This document shows positions 1 through 10,775 of a DNA stretch of 64,000 nt, in pieces (position 1 is the first letter of the stretch; every line of letters begins with the position of its first letter). The notes beneath the pieces were generated by a model. The model searched no databases and was not told the origin of the DNA. It saw nothing but the letters and a program-made list of their open reading frames with translations. A program made the position numbers and the translations under genes. The stretch is from Cololabis saira (taxonomy: Eukaryota > Chordata > Actinopteri > Beloniformes > Belonidae), in assembly GCF_033807715.1 (NCBI RefSeq), contig NC_084610.1:4299269-4363268 (forward strand). Direction: 5' to 3'.

Positions 1-155
1 TCTCGAAATATAACGACTTTATTCTCGTAATATTATGACTTTATTCTCGTAATTCTACGACTTTATTCTCATATTATGACTTTATTCTCGAAATTTCCAT
101 TTTTTTCTTTTTGTCTTTGTTTGGCCCTAATACTCGTAATACTCCGTCGTAATAC
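1..155. repeat. AT-rich tandem repeat, partial at window edge
   Basis: A unit close to CGACTTTATTCTCGTAAT repeats four to five times in the first 100 bases. A degenerate part with TACTCGTAATACTCCGTCGT follows. The unit resembles the satellite inside the hAT MITEs at 41140-41460 and 46430-46580 (CGACTTTTTTCTCGA type), but the two are not identical. This is probably the end of an interspersed DNA element whose other end lies outside the window. No terminal repeat or target duplication can be checked. Confidence 0.55.
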
Positions 156-1808
156 AAAACTTATCCAAGCCTGGAAGTTTCTTAATTACAAACATGATCT
201 GCAAAGTGGCTCTGGCTTGATAAATAATTCCACTACGGTTGCATTATTTGGCAATCCTTCATCAAAAATATTAATCTTTCACCAGGCATAAAACAAATAT
301 GCGGAGAAATACTGTAAGTGCTCTGTTTACAAGCGGATTTATTTGCCTGGGAGAGTGGGAGAGTGACAGAAAGGTGCTGAACACAGTTCTCCCTGTGTAG
401 CAGCCCTGGCTCGCTCCTGCGTCTGTTACTCAGCCCACAGCCACGCCAAGCGTTTGTGCACAATCCTCTGTTGTTTGGGTGTGCAGCACCAGGTAGCGTT
501 AGCAGCCGGGCCGAGGATGAAGCCGGCGTTTCAAGTGGAGGAATGCCAGTCAGCCAGAATCCCCTTCTTCTCCCTGCAGCATCTAATCCATGACCACAGA
601 CGTCCCCCTCATTACCGCCGCATTACATGCAAATTTCCCCAAAATAAATGAGTTTTAAGTACTTGACAACCTGTCAGCCTAAGAATATTGAAACGTTCTG
701 ACGGCTAGATAAACAATCAACAATAATCACTCTATGCAAATTTGATATTTTCTGCACAATTACGAACGGGAAGAAAGAAAAAACACCCTCTATAAATAAC
801 CGGACACACAAAGGCATCTGGCATTTGTTCAGGTTCTGAACAGATACGGATGCAAATGAAAGATTCTTTAGGATGTAATTGATTCAAACGTGGCAGCGCC
901 TCCTCTGCCTCCGTTTATTGTTCTTCTTTTCCTCCTTTTCTCTTTATCTCCCCGCTTTCAATATGCACAGATAATGGGTGATGTAAATGAGTGAATGGGA
1001 GAAAGGAAAGACGAGGAAAAGAGGGAGAGAGAGGGAGGGATAAGAATCATCTTCTCGTCTGCCTCTTGTTTTGTCTTTTCATGCTGCTCATTTGGAGATG
1101 TGTGCAAACTAGCGTGCTCGTATGAAGTGGATTGGAGAGGATGGTTGGGAAAGTGCGAACCCTGTCCGGAAAATTGGCTCGGAAAGCGTTCCTGCACGAC
1201 AGCCGGAGATTAAGACTGACAAGAGCATGTCAAGTCATTTCAGACCAGCCACCTTTCCTACCCTCATTTCTCTTTTTTAGGCCTCTCTTTGGAAAACACT
1301 CGTCTCTTACACCTTTTTACCACTTTTCCTTCGTTTGTCCGTCTACTGTCCACCTTAAGAGGCCCGGGAGGGTTTTTCCCCCTCAAAAGGTGATTGAGGG
1401 CCTAGTCCGACCCTGCTGACCACCAACCCTGCAGGATCAGAACATCCATTAGTCGGGACTAACGGTTTCATCCCCGCCGGCAGCAGGGACTCCTCCCACT
1501 GGGCCTCTCCATCTCCAGCTCTTCATCTCCCTCACAAACCTGTGCCTTACTGGACTCCGGGTTTCCCCATCACTGCCAATGTTCAGGTGGAGGGATGAAG
1601 TATGATTCTGACATTTCTGATCAAGCCACTTCTAAGAATGACAGCTTACTTTGAAATAGATCTCTTGTCTGCATTGAAAGACAACCAATGATATCGAGTT
1701 TATAACCTTGTTATAAAGTAATACTTTCAAGGAACTGTTGCAGTCCACGACCTTCGCTCTCCTCCGTGCATAAAATCGTGTCATGGGCCATTTCCAAATA
1801 CTCCAACT
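156..1808. other. Unique non-coding sequence
   Basis: No gene, RNA or recognisable transposon was found. There is a pyrimidine-rich patch near 905-955 and a purine-rich one near 1000-1045. Open frames here (up to 95 codons) have no recognisable motif and lie in low-complexity or mixed sequence. Confidence 0.6.
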
Positions 1809-2101
1809 TACGGTGGCCGAGACCCGCCATTGCTGAAAATTAAGGAAACTAGTCCCCGGTAATTCACTTGCGTTGTGGCTTTTTTATTTGCGTCGTTTTT
1901 TTTATTTTATTTGCAGCAGGGTTTATTTTATTTGCAGCAGGATTTCTTTATATTTGCAGCGTTTCTTTTATTTGCAGCAGAGTTTCTTTTTGTTTGCAGC
2001 GTTTATTTTATTTGCCAAGCGTTTATTTTATTTGCGGCGGTGTTTGTTTCTGTTTGCAGCGTTACTTTTATTTTCAGCAATGGCGGGTCTCGGCCACCGT
2101 A
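1809..2101. mobile_element. Foldback MITE with 32-bp terminal inverted repeats
   Basis: The element is bounded by a perfect 32-bp inverted repeat: 1809-1840 (core GGTGGCCGAGACCCGCCATT) is the exact reverse complement of 2070-2101. TA lies at both outer ends, so a TA target duplication is possible if the repeat proper starts at CGGTGG. The ~230-bp interior is almost entirely a degenerate minisatellite. There is no transposase coding, so it would depend on an enzyme supplied elsewhere. I do not recognise the family. Perfect terminal repeats suggest recent insertion or conversion between the arms. Confidence 0.8.
1868..2075 (+). repeat. 18-21 bp minisatellite inside the foldback MITE
   Basis: About ten degenerate copies of a unit near GTTTATTTTATTTGCAGC, varying in length (CAGCAG or CAGCGT endings). 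It fills the space between the two terminal repeats. Overlapping open frames rich in F, L and C in this interval are translations of the repeat and not genes. Confidence 0.85.
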
Positions 2102-2311
2102 CCAACTACATACTAGCTTCACCAATAAATCACCAGTTTACCTCAAGCTTCAAGATAAAGACATTGCGCAATAATGTGCACAATCGAACGACGTAATTAC
2201 AACTTGTCCTTCCTGATTTTGTCTTTATAAAAAGGAATGACAACGTCATCAAAGTTTTTTCCGAGAGCCGCCCATCTCCGTGGTTGGAGCCGTCGCAGGA
2301 ACGCTCGTCAC

Positions 2312-2661
2312 CCAAAGGAGCTTGAGGCTCCTTTTAAGAAATGAGACTCTCTAGCGCCACCCTTCACCACGACGGCCGTTGGGGTTACTGCAGCCAACAG
2401 TGAAGCCGGTACGGGAGAACGGGGAGAACGCACATGCAGCGTCATGTGACGTCACATCCGCAGGACAGCGCGGGAAATTCGGCCCCACAATTGCAGCACA
2501 TTTTGCAGCACACAGTCTGTTCAAGACAACGGAGAGATACACTAGAGGGCTCATTCTTTTGGGTTTGGAACGCTTCATCTGACATTATTACTAGAAAACT
2601 TAAAAACGTATACTAATTATTTTCATAAATCCTGCCTCAATCCTGCCTCATGCTCCTTTAA
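2312..2661 (+). mobile_element. TTAA MITE family A, copy 1
   Basis: This ~340-bp element recurs at 17508-17842 and 63476-63813. Its ends are AGGAGCTTGAGGC and the reverse complement GCCTCATGCTCCT. The right flank is TTAA; the left flank has decayed to CCAA. It is non-coding. Near 2444-2457 is a 14-bp perfect palindrome, ATGTGACGTCACAT, with a full CRE octamer (TGACGTCA), also present in the other copies. The TTAA target points to piggyBac- or Kolobok-type transposition, which I cannot decide between. Copy 1 has a local duplication of its AATCCTGCCTC end. Confidence 0.85.
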
Positions 2662-5375
2662 GATCTGCACTTAGTGTGACAGATCTGGGGTTGCGGTGCG
2701 AACAAAAGCCCGGTGTTTTAAAGTCCAAACCATCCCCTGTTATACATGCATGTTAGCTCAGTCTACCGCCTCTAAATCACCACCGTTAAGCTGCAGCTGA
2801 GATGGTATCTTTAGTGTTTCTGGTGCCAACAACCACTGATGATTTAGGCTTCATTTAGTCAATCAACCTATCCAGGTAAAACAATCCAGAGACTTCGTCT
2901 TCAGCTTGCTCGTCACGTCGAGCTTGCCAAGAGACGTGAACAATGCACCCAACACTGGACGGATCCTCTGGATGGCATTTGAAGGCATTTAGCGCTCCCA
3001 CGTTACACCTTTCTTGTCACATTACAGTCCTTCATTTTATTATCCCTTTCACACAAGGTAAAGATCGAGTCCCCCCCCCTCCCTTTGCGTGCTTGTCCGA
3101 GTCTGCAGCTAATAAAAGCTGCTGCAGAGAGAACGAACTGGCAGCGTGAATGTGGTTAGAAGACCTCTACTCATTTGTGTGTTGCATCTTCACGTCAGTG
3201 CACATGCAGATAACTTGATAGGTCTCGATGTGGTTTTTGAAACCGTCTCAAGTCTAGAGGCTGCAGTGACACATGACCCGGTTTCATCTCCTGTTCGATC
3301 ATCTGCAGCGCCGCCAGCAGTCCCGCTGTTTCCTGAAATTACACCAGATGTGCACATGGTTGCAGTAACCACGGCCTTGCCACTTATTATCAACATCTTT
3401 CATCCTCTGCGTAGCGAACATGGCAACATGTAGCCTAGAAACCACCTTGCTAATGTTTCCACGGACTAATCTGTCAACACAATTATCACTTAGTAAAAAA
3501 GTCTCTTTTTGATGTATTTTCCCTCAAAGGCTTACAATTCAAAATAAAAATGTGGATAAACAGTCGCTTGTAAAAGCATGTTGACATAGTTAATTGTGGG
3601 TTCCTTGGAAAAGATGTGGTTTAAAAGCGTAGGATGGCTTTAGAGAGCTGTGCTTTTTCACCAGAGGTCAATCCAACAATGAAAGTTCTCATGGTTACCC
3701 AGATCCCCTTTACCTTTTCTTTAAAAAAAACCCCAACATTTTCTGACAAGTGGAGCTCAGGAGCGCTGAGATAAGGTTGATATTTGAGTGAAAGCTCTGC
3801 TCGGGTGGACACTTGAGCTCTTGGGACGACGGAGAGGAGGGCAGCCTGGCGGACGGTCCTGACAGCGGTGACGAGCGACGCCGTTATCAATCACAGGTTG
3901 CTCTATTAATTTCATCAAGGCCCCGGTGCCTCCTGACATTAAATGACACGCCGGTTGGTCGATGGCGTCCCTGAGGTGGCGACATGGCCGGCCACTGCTT
4001 TTGAAATGCAAATCAGGCTTTAACCTTAAAACAGGGCCGCTTGGCCGAAATTATCTTCCTGCCTTGGAGAGAGGAGAGAGGAGCTCCTCTCCCTCCCCTC
4101 CTTCCGTCTCCACCTATCCTTCCACTCACCCTGCCTCCTTCCCACACGCTCGACCTCTGGAGCATCTTTAGAAGAAGGGACAGATAAATGCGAAGGTAGA
4201 GGAGGGCGGGGACGGTACAGGAGGCGAGCGGGCAGTGCTGACACCAGCATTCTGTCGCGATGAAGAGGCAGAGGGGCGCCAGCGCCGAGCCCGGGGATGA
4301 AGACGTCTCAAGGGCAAAGAAGGAAGGGAACGGAGGACGGAGCGTGTGTGTCGGTGGGGAACATCCACAGACTCCATCTGGTTTCCCCGCGCTGACAAGG
4401 CTGATATCGACTACCTGCAGGACTGAAGGGAACTTTACAAAAATAAAAGGTCTCGAGTGCTTACCAAAATAAAAGCCGGATTAAATCAGTATGCAGTCCG
4501 ATGCCGAGGTTGGTTCTGGCCTCAGGTTCTGAATAAAACACCCCCTTAGAAGAACTGCGCCATTAGAGCTGTCAATATGGTGAAGCACTGGCGTGAGCTC
4601 CGACGTCCAAGGATTGGTTACCGATACGCAGGAAGCTGCCATTGTTCCTGGAAAGGCTTTTTCCCTCTTTCTCCTTCATCCCAGCAGACTGAACCCATTA
4701 ATTTTAATTGAGACATCAGACGAGAATGAAACTGAGCCCTGCCTGGACAGGCGGCAGATACATGACGGAGAAGGGAAAAAAAATTCAGACGGTGAATATA
4801 AAAAAAAAAGAAAGAGGAAGAGAAAGCAGAGGGGGGGGCGAGCTAAGAAGGTCCCGCGGCAATGCAAACAAACATATCATAAACACATGAAAGCTATCTC
4901 CCTCTTCATCTTTCTGCATCTCTTTGCTCTCTCCATTTCCCTTTTATTTTCATTCGTCTATCTCCTTCCTCCTCTCTTGTGCCTTCTGTCTATAAAGAAC
5001 ACAGCGACGCTAAACAAACACTCAGCGCACCGATTCGTCACACATAGCCCAAATCTCAATAAGTTCGCTGTAAACAGCAGTTTGAACAGTCGATGCAAAT
5101 CAGGATCCGGATGACTCAGCAAGTGCTGGAGCAGCGCTGGGATTTGATTTATGCATTTCAAAGTGCTGTAATTACACATGCCTACATTATGCAACTTAAC
5201 TTTTGGAAGAGAGCATTTTACAGATTCCTTCTGTTTCATCAAAAGTCCTTATGTAAGCTTCTTTAAGTGTTTCTTTTCTTTAAAAATCTGTTTTCTATTC
5301 ATGGCGGTACAGTGAAATATGTCTGTGGAGGCCCAGAAACTTACCTGAAGAAAACAAACAAAAACAACTAAACTG
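2662..5375. other. Unique non-coding sequence
   Basis: No gene or RNA is recognised. Notable parts are a purine-rich stretch at 4795-4850 and pyrimidine-rich stretches near 4085-4140 and 4900-4990. The interval 3880-4060 is plain, repeat-free, mixed sequence and could be a conserved non-coding element. The longest frame (4593-5114, 173 codons) crosses the purine-rich patch, has no domain I recognise and is not supported as a gene. Confidence 0.55.
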
Positions 5376-5530
5376 AAAAGGTTTGGGAAAGTTTGGGAAA
5401 AAGCAAACAGCATTTCAGAAGAAACATCTCACACCAACCGTCAAGAACAGGGGTGGTGATGATTTGGGATCATTTTGCAGGTTTTCCTCAAACGTTTTGA
5501 AACATCGCAAAGAAACAGCCCTATTAAGAG
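5376..5530 (+). mobile_element. Tc1/mariner-like transposase relic (short)
   Basis: Around 5436-5482 the bases read like the Tc1-type transposase segment AACCGTCAAGCATGGTGGTGG...ATGATTTGGGG...TTTTGCAGG, here much degraded. The surroundings (AAACATCTCACACC) also fit that region. No full frame or terminal repeat remains. Confidence is limited because the match is short and from memory of the family. Confidence 0.4.
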
Positions 5531-5648
5531 TTTTAGATAACCCAATTTTAACTGCTGGTCCAGGTAGTTCTGCAGTCCTGCCACTGTTGGCTTCATCTGC
5601 TGCTGACACAGCTAACATTGTTCCACCAAGCATCGAGTTCCTTATCCG

Positions 5649-6300
5649 CAGTACTCGAGTTGTAAAAAGAAAAATCAGGGGGGGATGGTGGATTTTATCA
5701 TATGGAGACAGAAAATTTGTGCTGATTACAAATAATATAATATATTACAAATAATAGCAGTGACCAAAACACCTGCAGAAATACTGCAGGAATGACATAG
5801 CAGCAGTTAAATGCAGCCTTCTGTAAGCTTTAAATATCCACTGGACTTACATCAAATACATCAAAACACAATAATAAAAAACTGTTTTCTGAACTTATCA
5901 ATATGACTCTGTCCTTCACAGGATAAATAAAATGGATCACTGCAAAAACTCAAAATCTTTGTCTTATTTCTAGTTAAAATGTCTCATTTTAGTAAAAAAA
6001 TCTCATACACTTAAAACAAGACTCATCACTGGAAAAAACAACAATTTTCACCTGTTTCAAGTAGATTTTCACTTAAAATAAGTAGATTTTCCTACTTATT
6101 TCAAGTGAAAATTTACTTGAAACAGGTGAAAATTGTCAAATAAGTTATTTTTCTGGTGTTATTTTTCTGGTGATGACTCTAAATGTTGAAATAGCAGTAA
6201 AACCACATTCATTGATGAAATGACATAAGGGAAGGAAAGGAGGGATGGCAGTTTTACAGGGGGGATGATTTGGACCGTTTTTATTTCAGGGGGGGATGCC
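5649..6300 (+). mobile_element. CAGTACT-family non-autonomous element, copy 1
   Basis: Nearly collinear with the complete copy at 15432-16194. The left end CAGTACTCGAGTTG is intact. The right end stops at GGGGGGATGCC, so about 30 bases of the terminal repeat are missing. The internal hairpin seen in copy 2 is shortened here: the centre is lost between the AAGTAGATTTTCAC and CTACTTATTTCAAG arms. It is non-coding. A third copy lies reversed at 37305-37905. Confidence 0.85.
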
Positions 6301-8085
6301 GTAAACCATGATCAGCAATATTAAAATAAAAAAAGGCTTGCAATATTTCAGTTGATTTGTAATGAATCCAGAATGTATCTAATTTTCTGAGACAGTCCTG
6401 TATGTGATTAAAAACAAAAGAAAGACAACTTTTTTAGGGACATAAGTTTATACATTTAAGAAAGCCACAAATGAGCAAATGGTTGAAATGTGACTGTTTT
6501 GAGGGATGCATATCCCTGCCAACAATCCAAGTATCCGGGACACGGAACCTGAACAGTTGCTGTATATTCAAGCGCGTGCGAATGTTTTCATATGTTCAGG
6601 AGCCAAATGCGAGACGTGAAGGAGCTGCAGCAGTGAAGAGCTCAGCCTGTGATGTTAAGGACGGGGAGACACCTGGCACAGGAACTTAAGTGCTTCCACC
6701 AAGCATCATCAACCTGAGATTAAAAGCATGGAGGGGGAATAGTGGGAGGAGAAGGAGGCAGAGTGAGGGGGAGGGAGTGATCACGCATGTGACAAGATGT
6801 TGGGAGAGAGGGAGGGGGGGAGGAGAATAAAGAGAGGATTGAGGGGAGCTGGAGAAGAGAGGTATCTATGGGCAACGGCAAATGCACAAACCAAGACAAG
6901 TGGTAGAGCTTACAGAGGTATAAACTAGCACTTTGCTGATTCACAGATAACAACGGGGTGTTATACGATGAAATGGACTGACAGATGTCACCTTTTTTCT
7001 CACATATTTGTACTTTCTAGTTATTTTAGAGACTACGGGAGAACATGTCTGATGTAAGAACTTCATCTCACAACATACAGTAGCAGAACAAGTGCAATAA
7101 TCAGTTCTAAAGTCCCTCCCCAGGCTCCTCCTCCCACCCCACCCCTTTAGACTACACAGCCTGATTACCAGACAATCTGTCCTCAGATGTTTCTGTCTAG
7201 AAACGAGACTATCAAGGGCCTGCTGATTACTGTACACAAATACCGGCCTAATATCCTCCGTCGATGGCAAACAACAGGATGTGTTTGCTGCAATCTATGG
7301 CTGCCCTGTGCGTTTTTTTTCTTGTTTTCCCAGCTTCAACTCGTCTTTGGAAATCTGTGTTTTGATTGCAGAAAGTAACTGCGCATACGCCTCTTCAAAC
7401 AGACGTCTGCGCTCTCTTCCATCCCCATTTGCCGCCACTTCTGTGAACGATTATTATAGTCATCAGCAGAGCACCGAGAAAAATCAGGGCCCTGACGAGC
7501 AATCTCTTCTATAACTGGATCTCTCCCACCACTGCAAGAAGTGTCCGGCAATAATACACTATTAGGAACCGGATTTGTGTTTTAGGCTTCTTGAAAATAA
7601 GCAACCGCTTCAAAAATAAGATTTCAGAAAAAAAAATTCTTTTTGGCATTTATGTTAGGCAAATACAACCTCGTAATGGTGCCATTATTCAAAACAGAAA
7701 ATCATGTGGGGAATTTTGCAAAGGTTTAAGAGTACGCTGCATCCAGGCGCTGCCAATCAACAGCCTGAATGATGAATTGATCAGCAGCAGTTGTGCAGAG
7801 GAAGTAGGTACTTTGGCAGGTTTATGATCTTGGAGTTCTGTATTAACATGATGCTAAGAAGGAAAGACATAAGCAATGCTGCTAGAGAAGCAGTTCTTGC
7901 ACCATTTACAAAAAAATTAGGGTTAAATGCACAACAGTTTCAATTCTTCACAAGCGGAAGGCATTCAACATGGTTTCATCTCAGTACATTTACCAAAAAA
8001 TAGAAAATCCCAACACCCAACATGCACTGATGAGCATATATAATGTTTAAGTCCACAAGAGCACAATTACAATATCGTATCAGTA
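6301..8085. other. Unique non-coding sequence with a purine tract
   Basis: No gene is recognised. 6728-6865 is strongly purine-biased (GGGAGGAGAAGGAGG-like). 7560-8080 may contain further decayed Tc1-like sequence upstream of the better preserved relic that starts near 8085, but I cannot align it with confidence. Confidence 0.5.
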
Positions 8086-8161
8086 TAGAAACGCCTCATA
8101 CCCACTGTTCGGCATGGCGATGGAGGGTTGATGGTTTGGGGTGGTTTTGCAGGCTCAAGTC

Positions 8162-8676
8162 CTAAGAGCCAGTCCCAATACTCCCACTACCCCTACTTTT
8201 CAGCACTACCCCTAAAGTTCCCGTGAGGGTAGTGGTGTCCCAATTCCTCTTTTCATCTAGTGGTAGTGGCTTAAACGAGGGCTAGGGGGCATCAATCTAG
8301 CCCTACAGAGCGAGGGTTTTCAGATCCTCACTAGCTGACCTAGGGCTAGAGAAATTTCCCAGAATGCTTTTCGTCGTCATTTGCGGACTGAATCAAAAAA
8401 AAAAAAACATGGCGGCCATTTCTTATTTTTTAGTGAATAAAATCAATATTTTGAGTTAGTTTCTGCATAAAAATATGTTTTGATTACATTTCTAGCGAGA
8501 AATATATATTTTAGTTTCATAATATTCACTCAGTGAATTACATAATCACTCGTTTGCCCGTTGTTGCGAAGATCACGGCAGTATAAAGGCTGATTTATGG
8601 TTCGGCGTTACACCAACGCAGAGCCTACGGCGTAGGTTACGTAACCTACGGCGTAGGCTCTGCGTCGATTTGACTC
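8162..8676 (+). mobile_element. Composite insertion in the Tc1 relic
   Basis: This ~510-bp block interrupts the Tc1 relic and is flanked by direct copies of 8139-8161 and 8677-8699 (23 bp exact, about 29 of 32 if extended). Its first part has many CCCTAC/CCCTA and AGGGCTAGGGG motifs. The middle (8396-8605: ATGGCGGCCATTTC, GCATAAAAATATGTTTTGAT, CTAGCGAGAAATATATATTT) is shared with the foldback element at 10776-11590. The end is an AAAGGCTGATTTATGGTTC-type MITE cut off inside its right arm. Non-coding. I do not recognise the whole unit. Confidence 0.6.
8616..8665. repeat. 50-bp near-perfect palindrome
   Basis: Two 25-bp arms (8616-8640 and 8641-8665, starting ACGCAGAGCCTACGG) are reverse complements with one mismatched pair and no spacer. 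It is the core of the GGCTGATTTATGG-type MITE whose shorter relative lies at 54658-54737. It could extrude as a cruciform. Confidence 0.85.
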
Positions 8677-8956
8677 GGGTGGTTTTGCAGGCTCAAGTCT
8701 TAAAAGTCATAGATGTGACCCTGAACTTTTCTCGGTACTTCAGGATATCTGTCTGACAGGTAAAACCGGGCCGTGCAACAGCACAAACTAACCAGCAAAT
8801 CTATCAGCTGTTATGATAAGGACAAAGTCCAACTCGATCAAAATCTTGAAGTGGGACCTTAAAAGAGCTGTTTAAGTGAATGCCCTGAAACAAAGATGGA
8901 CCTAAAATACACTGATTCGTGGACAGCACTTACTATTTGATTTACTATTTGATTTA

Positions 8957-9391
8957 CCGTATTTTCTAGACTATAAGCCGCACCTGCATATAAGCCACAT
9001 CCGCTCTATCTAAAAAAAAAAAAGATATAAAACCGCAGATATTTATGTTGTTAGATTAGATATTTACTACATGTACAGAAGGATTTTGAACTGTAAATGA
9101 TGTTTGTACCTAAATAGATCCTTTCCTAACAGTGTCTTTTAACACGGCAGCAACTTTGCTGATTAAAACGGGACAGAACCAAGAGAAAATAACCGGTATT
9201 TATTTATCTATTTTTCTGTTTGAAAGTAGCGTATTCTTCTTTGCATTTATTTTGTCTTAGTTTTGATTCTACTTCCAGTTAAAGCGCCCCGAGCGGTGGA
9301 AGAAAAATTCACAGAATAGCTGCACCTTTGTATAAGCTGCACGGTTCAAAACCTATGAAAAAGGTAGCGGCTTATAGTCCAGAAAATACAG
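8957..9391. mobile_element. TA-flanked MITE, CCGTATTTTCTAGACTATAAG ends
   Basis: The left end (CCGTATTTTCTAGACTATAA) and right end (reverse complement of CTGTATTTTCTGGACTATAA) form ~25-bp terminal inverted repeats with few mismatches. Both ends abut TA, which fits a Tc/mariner-type TA target. The 435-bp interior has no coding. Internal GCACCTG.ATAAGCC and GCTGCACCTTTGTATAAGCTGCAC blocks extend the symmetry. Similar 'ACTATAAGCCGC' repeats are widespread in fish; the superfamily is inferred from the TA flank only. Confidence 0.75.
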
Positions 9392-10775
9392 TATTTTTCT
9401 TTTCTCTCCGAATTAATTTCGGTGGTAACGCAGTGGTTTTGTATTAACTTTTGCACATGATTTGATTCTAATTTCTTGCAGCACATTTCGTTCCCCTCTT
9501 CCTCTCCATCCGGTCTGTGCACTTGTGTTCATCCAACAGTCGTATCGACCAGAAGAGGCTTACGAACGGCACACACAAAACCCTCGACGGGCTTAATGGC
9601 ATTTCAAGTGTTTTCGTCTCGCGTAGGAACCTCTGGGCGTAATAACACGCCATCTTCAACAAGTCGAGACGCCAGTCCGCTTGAATCCATCCATCCATCC
9701 ATCCGTACATTTGGCAAGAAACTGATCAGACTCGTTTCATCACAGGTTTCAATCAGCGGTAATAATGATGGTGCTGCTGCTGTTGATTAGATGAAACTGA
9801 GACAGATTCCTCTATTCATGAGAGAAATTAACTGGCAAATTAAATGACCCACTCGTCCACAATAACTCCACTGAGAGGCCGTTGAGTCATGTGTGCAGAT
9901 TTCTCCAGCTGCCAGCGAGTCAGGTAGTATTCAGGTTATAGCAGAAGAGCTACAGTTGAGCTCTTTGAGGCTTACCGCCGATAATCCAACCATCAATTCT
10001 CCTCTCGTTCTGAACCCAGTGAGAGGATGAAAGATTTAGACTTTCACCCTTGGTCTCTGAAGCCTTGCTCTCCCTCTCTTTTTTTTAAATTCCTCTCCCG
10101 CTCCCATCCCTCCTCTCTCCCTTCTCCATCTCTGTCTCTCGTTATCCTTCACCCCATGGCTCCGAACAGAAAAAGATCTTGTGATGATTATTTCAAAAGC
10201 GTGCTGATATCATCTTTGTGGGGTTTTTTCTCTTCTACCCCTTCTCATCTAGGAAGAGGTTCACTGAGTAGAGAGCTGCATAACATTCTTGCCTTGAAGC
10301 TGATTGAAGAACCATTAACAGACTTTCAACACGGATCACATTCAGTACAAACGGCACAGAATCATCCGTGAACATGATGCTTCGGTCTTGAATCAACTGT
10401 TCTGGACCAACGAATCTGTCGAAGGAACAAGAACATTTAGTTTGTCAATATCATTACTTTTGCTCATTGAGTTTATTTTTCCCGTCACACGTTTCAGGTG
10501 GGGTTTCCCAACCAATCACAGTCCAGCCTGCGACATCATGATTGTATTGCATGCTTCACTCTGCAAGGGACTCGCTGGAGAAGGTGCAACTTTTTGGTCA
10601 ATTAAGATTCCTTTCATTGGTTTTTATAAATAAATGGGAGTTTATTGACTTGATGGAGAAAGAAAAGTGTTTCTAAATGGAAATGTGTGTCGCAAACTTC
10701 CTGGGAGAACAACAAGCGTACTCCTTTAAACCTTTGAACCAAACTCCCGGTAAAGGGAATTTTGGGTAAATAGAC
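9392..10775. other. Unique non-coding sequence
   Basis: No gene or transposon is recognised. A short (CATC)4 run lies at about 9686-9704. 10080-10140 is pyrimidine-rich. Frames up to 114 codons lie here without recognisable motifs. Confidence 0.55.

Larger units (their letters stand above)
8085..8925 (+). pseudogene. Tc1-like transposase relic, split by an insertion
   Basis: Two segments read like the catalytic half of a Tc1-type DDE transposase. The first, 8085-8161, carries the ACTGTTCGGCATGGCGATGG...TGGTTTGGGG block. The second, 8677-8925, carries CATAGATGTGACCCTGAACTT, the AACAGCACAAACTAACCAGCAAATC block and GTGGGACCTTAAAAGAGCTG. Frameshifts and stops are frequent, so it is dead. Between the segments sits a foreign 0.5-kb sequence, with a 23-bp stretch of the transposase duplicated exactly on both sides. 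Family assignment rests on remembered Tc1 sequence features. Confidence 0.65.

Noticed and set aside
1868..2196. Three overlapping hydrophobic frames (F/L/C-rich)
   Set aside because: All read the TTTATTTGCAGC minisatellite in different frames.
4593..5114. 173-codon frame
   Set aside because: Crosses a purine-rich tract giving K/R runs, and no domain or homologue is recognised.
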